Source of the DNA: AC-52 sp044870295
Lineage (GTDB): Bacteria; Actinomycetota; UBA4738
Direction of reading: 5' to 3'
NCBI GenBank assembly: GCA_044870295.1
Contig: JBIOYQ010000080.1
Location: 1-5,904 of the forward strand
Length of the DNA stretch: 5,904 nt
Shown in pieces: positions 5,038 to 5,904 of this stretch (positions are counted from its first letter, which is position 1; each line of letters begins with the position of its first letter). The position numbers and the translations under genes are program-made. A model generated the notes under the pieces. The model ran no database searches. It was not told the DNA's origin and saw nothing but the letters and a program-made list of their open reading frames with translations.

Positions 5038-5664
5038 GTGACAAGACTCCAAATCCGCTCCGTACGGGATCCGGTCGCCACGCCGGGCGCGACTCGGGCC
5101 GCCGTGGAGGCCCTCAAGCTCATGGATGCCATGGGGCTCATGGAGGCCGGGGAGTACATCGAGGTGCTCGACCTGGAGACCGTCCGGGCGATGGCCCGGC
5201 GGGCGGCAGGGGCGGGGATCGGGGAGACCGCGACCGTGGCTCTCCGAGCCCGGACGAGACCCCAGTCCGAGGAGGTCGAGGCCGTCCTGGAGGCCCTCCG
5301 CCGAGCCCTGGAGGCTTCACCCGTCCCCGAGTTCGAATGGCCATCGCTCATCGAGCTGTTCGGGGCGGAGCAGCTGGCCGGACTGGTCGGGGTGTCGGTG
5401 GCCAGCCTGCGCCGATACGCGGGTGGCGCACGTCCGACGCCCGACGCGGTCGCGGCCCGGCTCCACCTCCTGGCTCAGCTCACGGCCGACCTGCGGGGGG
5501 CGTACTCGGAAGTCGGGGTTCGGCGGTGGTTCGAGCGCAAGCGGACGCAGCTGGACGGGCTGGCTCCGCGCGACATCCTGAAGGGCGATTGGGATCCCGA
5601 CGCCACCGGACCTCAGGAGGTCCGGGCCCTGGCCCGGTCGCTCGCCGGGGCCTCGGCCACGTGA
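5038..5664 (+). CDS. Xre/MbcA/ParS-type antitoxin with toxin-binding (DUF2384) domain, 208 aa
   Basis: Antitoxin expected to bind the RES toxin encoded next and to repress the shared promoter. Residues about 103-148 form an Xre-like helix-turn-helix region (SLIELFGAEQLAGLV, then VSVASLRRYAGGARPTPD); residues about 150-185 match the DUF2384 toxin-binding domain (the segment starting GAYSEVGVRRWFERKR, through APRDIL). The N-terminal 95 or so residues are extra relative to typical antitoxins of this class and unassigned, with helical stretches at 20-36 and 77-92. GTG at 5038 is chosen over GTG at 5002 because 5002 lies inside the -35; from 5038 the message would be leaderless. Its stop TGA overlaps a GTG (5661) of a nine-codon remnant before the toxin gene. 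Class assignment is firm from both domain and neighbour. Confidence 0.87.
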   Translation: MTRLQIRSVRDPVATPGATRAAVEALKLMDAMGLMEAGEYIEVLDLETVRAMARRAAGAGIGETATVALRARTRPQSEEVEAVLEALRRALEASPVPEFEWPSLIELFGAEQLAGLVGVSVASLRRYAGGARPTPDAVAARLHLLAQLTADLRGAYSEVGVRRWFERKRTQLDGLAPRDILKGDWDPDATGPQEVRALARSLAGASAT

Positions 5665-5700
5665 TCGTCGTTCGGGGGGTTGCCACGTGATCGGCTTTCG
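5656..5700 (+). repeat. Imperfect tandem duplication at the antitoxin/toxin junction
   Basis: GCCACGTGATCG occurs at 5656-5667 and again at 5682-5693; extending the match to 5674 and 5700 gives 17 of 19 identical bases, offset by 26. Each copy holds a GTGA. The first copy carries the antitoxin stop and begins a nine-codon frame (MIVVRGVAT, 5661-5690); the second carries the toxin start (MIGFR). Confidence 0.65.
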
Positions 5701-5904
5701 CCACACCGATCCCCGGTTCCCATTCCTGTGGGAGGACGACTCGCAGCCACCCGGCCGGTGGCACGGGAAGGGGGAGGGGCCGGTGCACTACTTCGCCGAT
5801 ACCCCCGACGGGGCATGGGCCGAGTTCCTCCGGCATGAGGACATCACGGATCCCGGCGACGTGGCAGGGGTCCGGCGGGCAGTGTGGGCCGTCGAGCTCG
5901 GGCG
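5687..5904 (+). CDS. RES-domain toxin, N-terminal 72 residues (3' end outside window)
   Basis: RES-domain toxins paired with Xre/DUF2384 antitoxins (for example MbcT and ParT) act in the cytoplasm on NAD+ or by ADP-ribosyl transfer. The visible part has the family's opening: IGFRHTDPRFPFLW, then GRWH (residues 23-26) with the conserved Arg24, HYFADTPDGAWAE (34-46) with Tyr35 and Glu46, and the helix end FLRHEDI. The conserved Ser of the R-E-S triad lies beyond the edge, so an intact toxin cannot be confirmed. GTG at 5687 is the only close in-frame start; GGGGGG lies seven bases upstream as a weak ribosome site. The gap of 22 bases from the antitoxin stop contains a duplicated copy of the start region. 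NAD+ degradation versus ADP-ribosylation cannot be told apart here. Confidence 0.87.
   Translation, partial: MIGFRHTDPRFPFLWEDDSQPPGRWHGKGEGPVHYFADTPDGAWAEFLRHEDITDPGDVAGVRRAVWAVELG

Noticed and set aside
1..5904. CRISPR array, tRNA, rRNA or insertion sequence
   Set aside because: No regularly spaced repeats, no cloverleaf or rRNA-like sequence and no transposase motifs were seen on either strand.

Overview
The window is high-GC DNA whose gene content points to an actinobacterium (Actinomycetota), probably an environmental lineage. The indicators are a LytR-CpsA-Psr (LCP) cell-wall ligase, actinobacterial-looking small Cys/His-rich proteins of unknown function, TAnnnT-type -10 elements, and several genes that look leaderless (start codon 6-8 nt after the -10) beside genes with strong Shine-Dalgarno sites. 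I cannot place it to genus.

Layout. 1-680 (minus): N-terminal two thirds or so of a secreted M14 zinc carboxypeptidase, running off the left edge. 796-1476 (minus): a Cys/His-rich protein of unknown function. 1578-1979 (plus): an unrecognised small ORF, apparently leaderless, possibly frameshifted near 1766. 1946-2152 (plus): a 68-aa Cys3His putative zinc-binding microprotein with a good RBS and a structured leader. 2163-2351 and 2431-2622 (minus): a 62-aa helical protein and a 63-aa single-span membrane protein. 2741-4177 (plus): an LCP-family protein with an unusual extracytoplasmic NTF2-like domain before the LCP domain, preceded by a nine-codon mini-ORF joined to it by a GTGA overlap. 4207-4461 (minus): a basic, largely disordered 84-aa protein. 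4619-4825 (minus): a cold-shock protein with a strong promoter, a roughly 106-nt leader and a clear intrinsic terminator. 5038-5664 and 5687-end (plus): a toxin-antitoxin pair, with an Xre/MbcA/ParS-type (DUF2384) antitoxin followed by a RES-domain toxin cut by the right edge.

How the genes relate. The LCP protein, the small membrane protein divergent from it and the secreted peptidase are all envelope or secreted functions, but only the shared LCP/membrane-protein intergenic region hints at a link. The TA pair is a self-contained module: a promoter whose -35 is one arm of an inverted repeat (a candidate autoregulatory operator), a predicted leaderless antitoxin start, and a toxin start inside an imperfect 26-bp-spaced duplication that appears to have separated an ancestral 4-bp stop/start overlap. 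No CRISPR array, tRNA, rRNA or insertion sequence is visible. The most unusual points are the duplicated TA junction, the NTF2-like/LCP fusion with its mini-ORF, and several inverted repeats placed on promoters.
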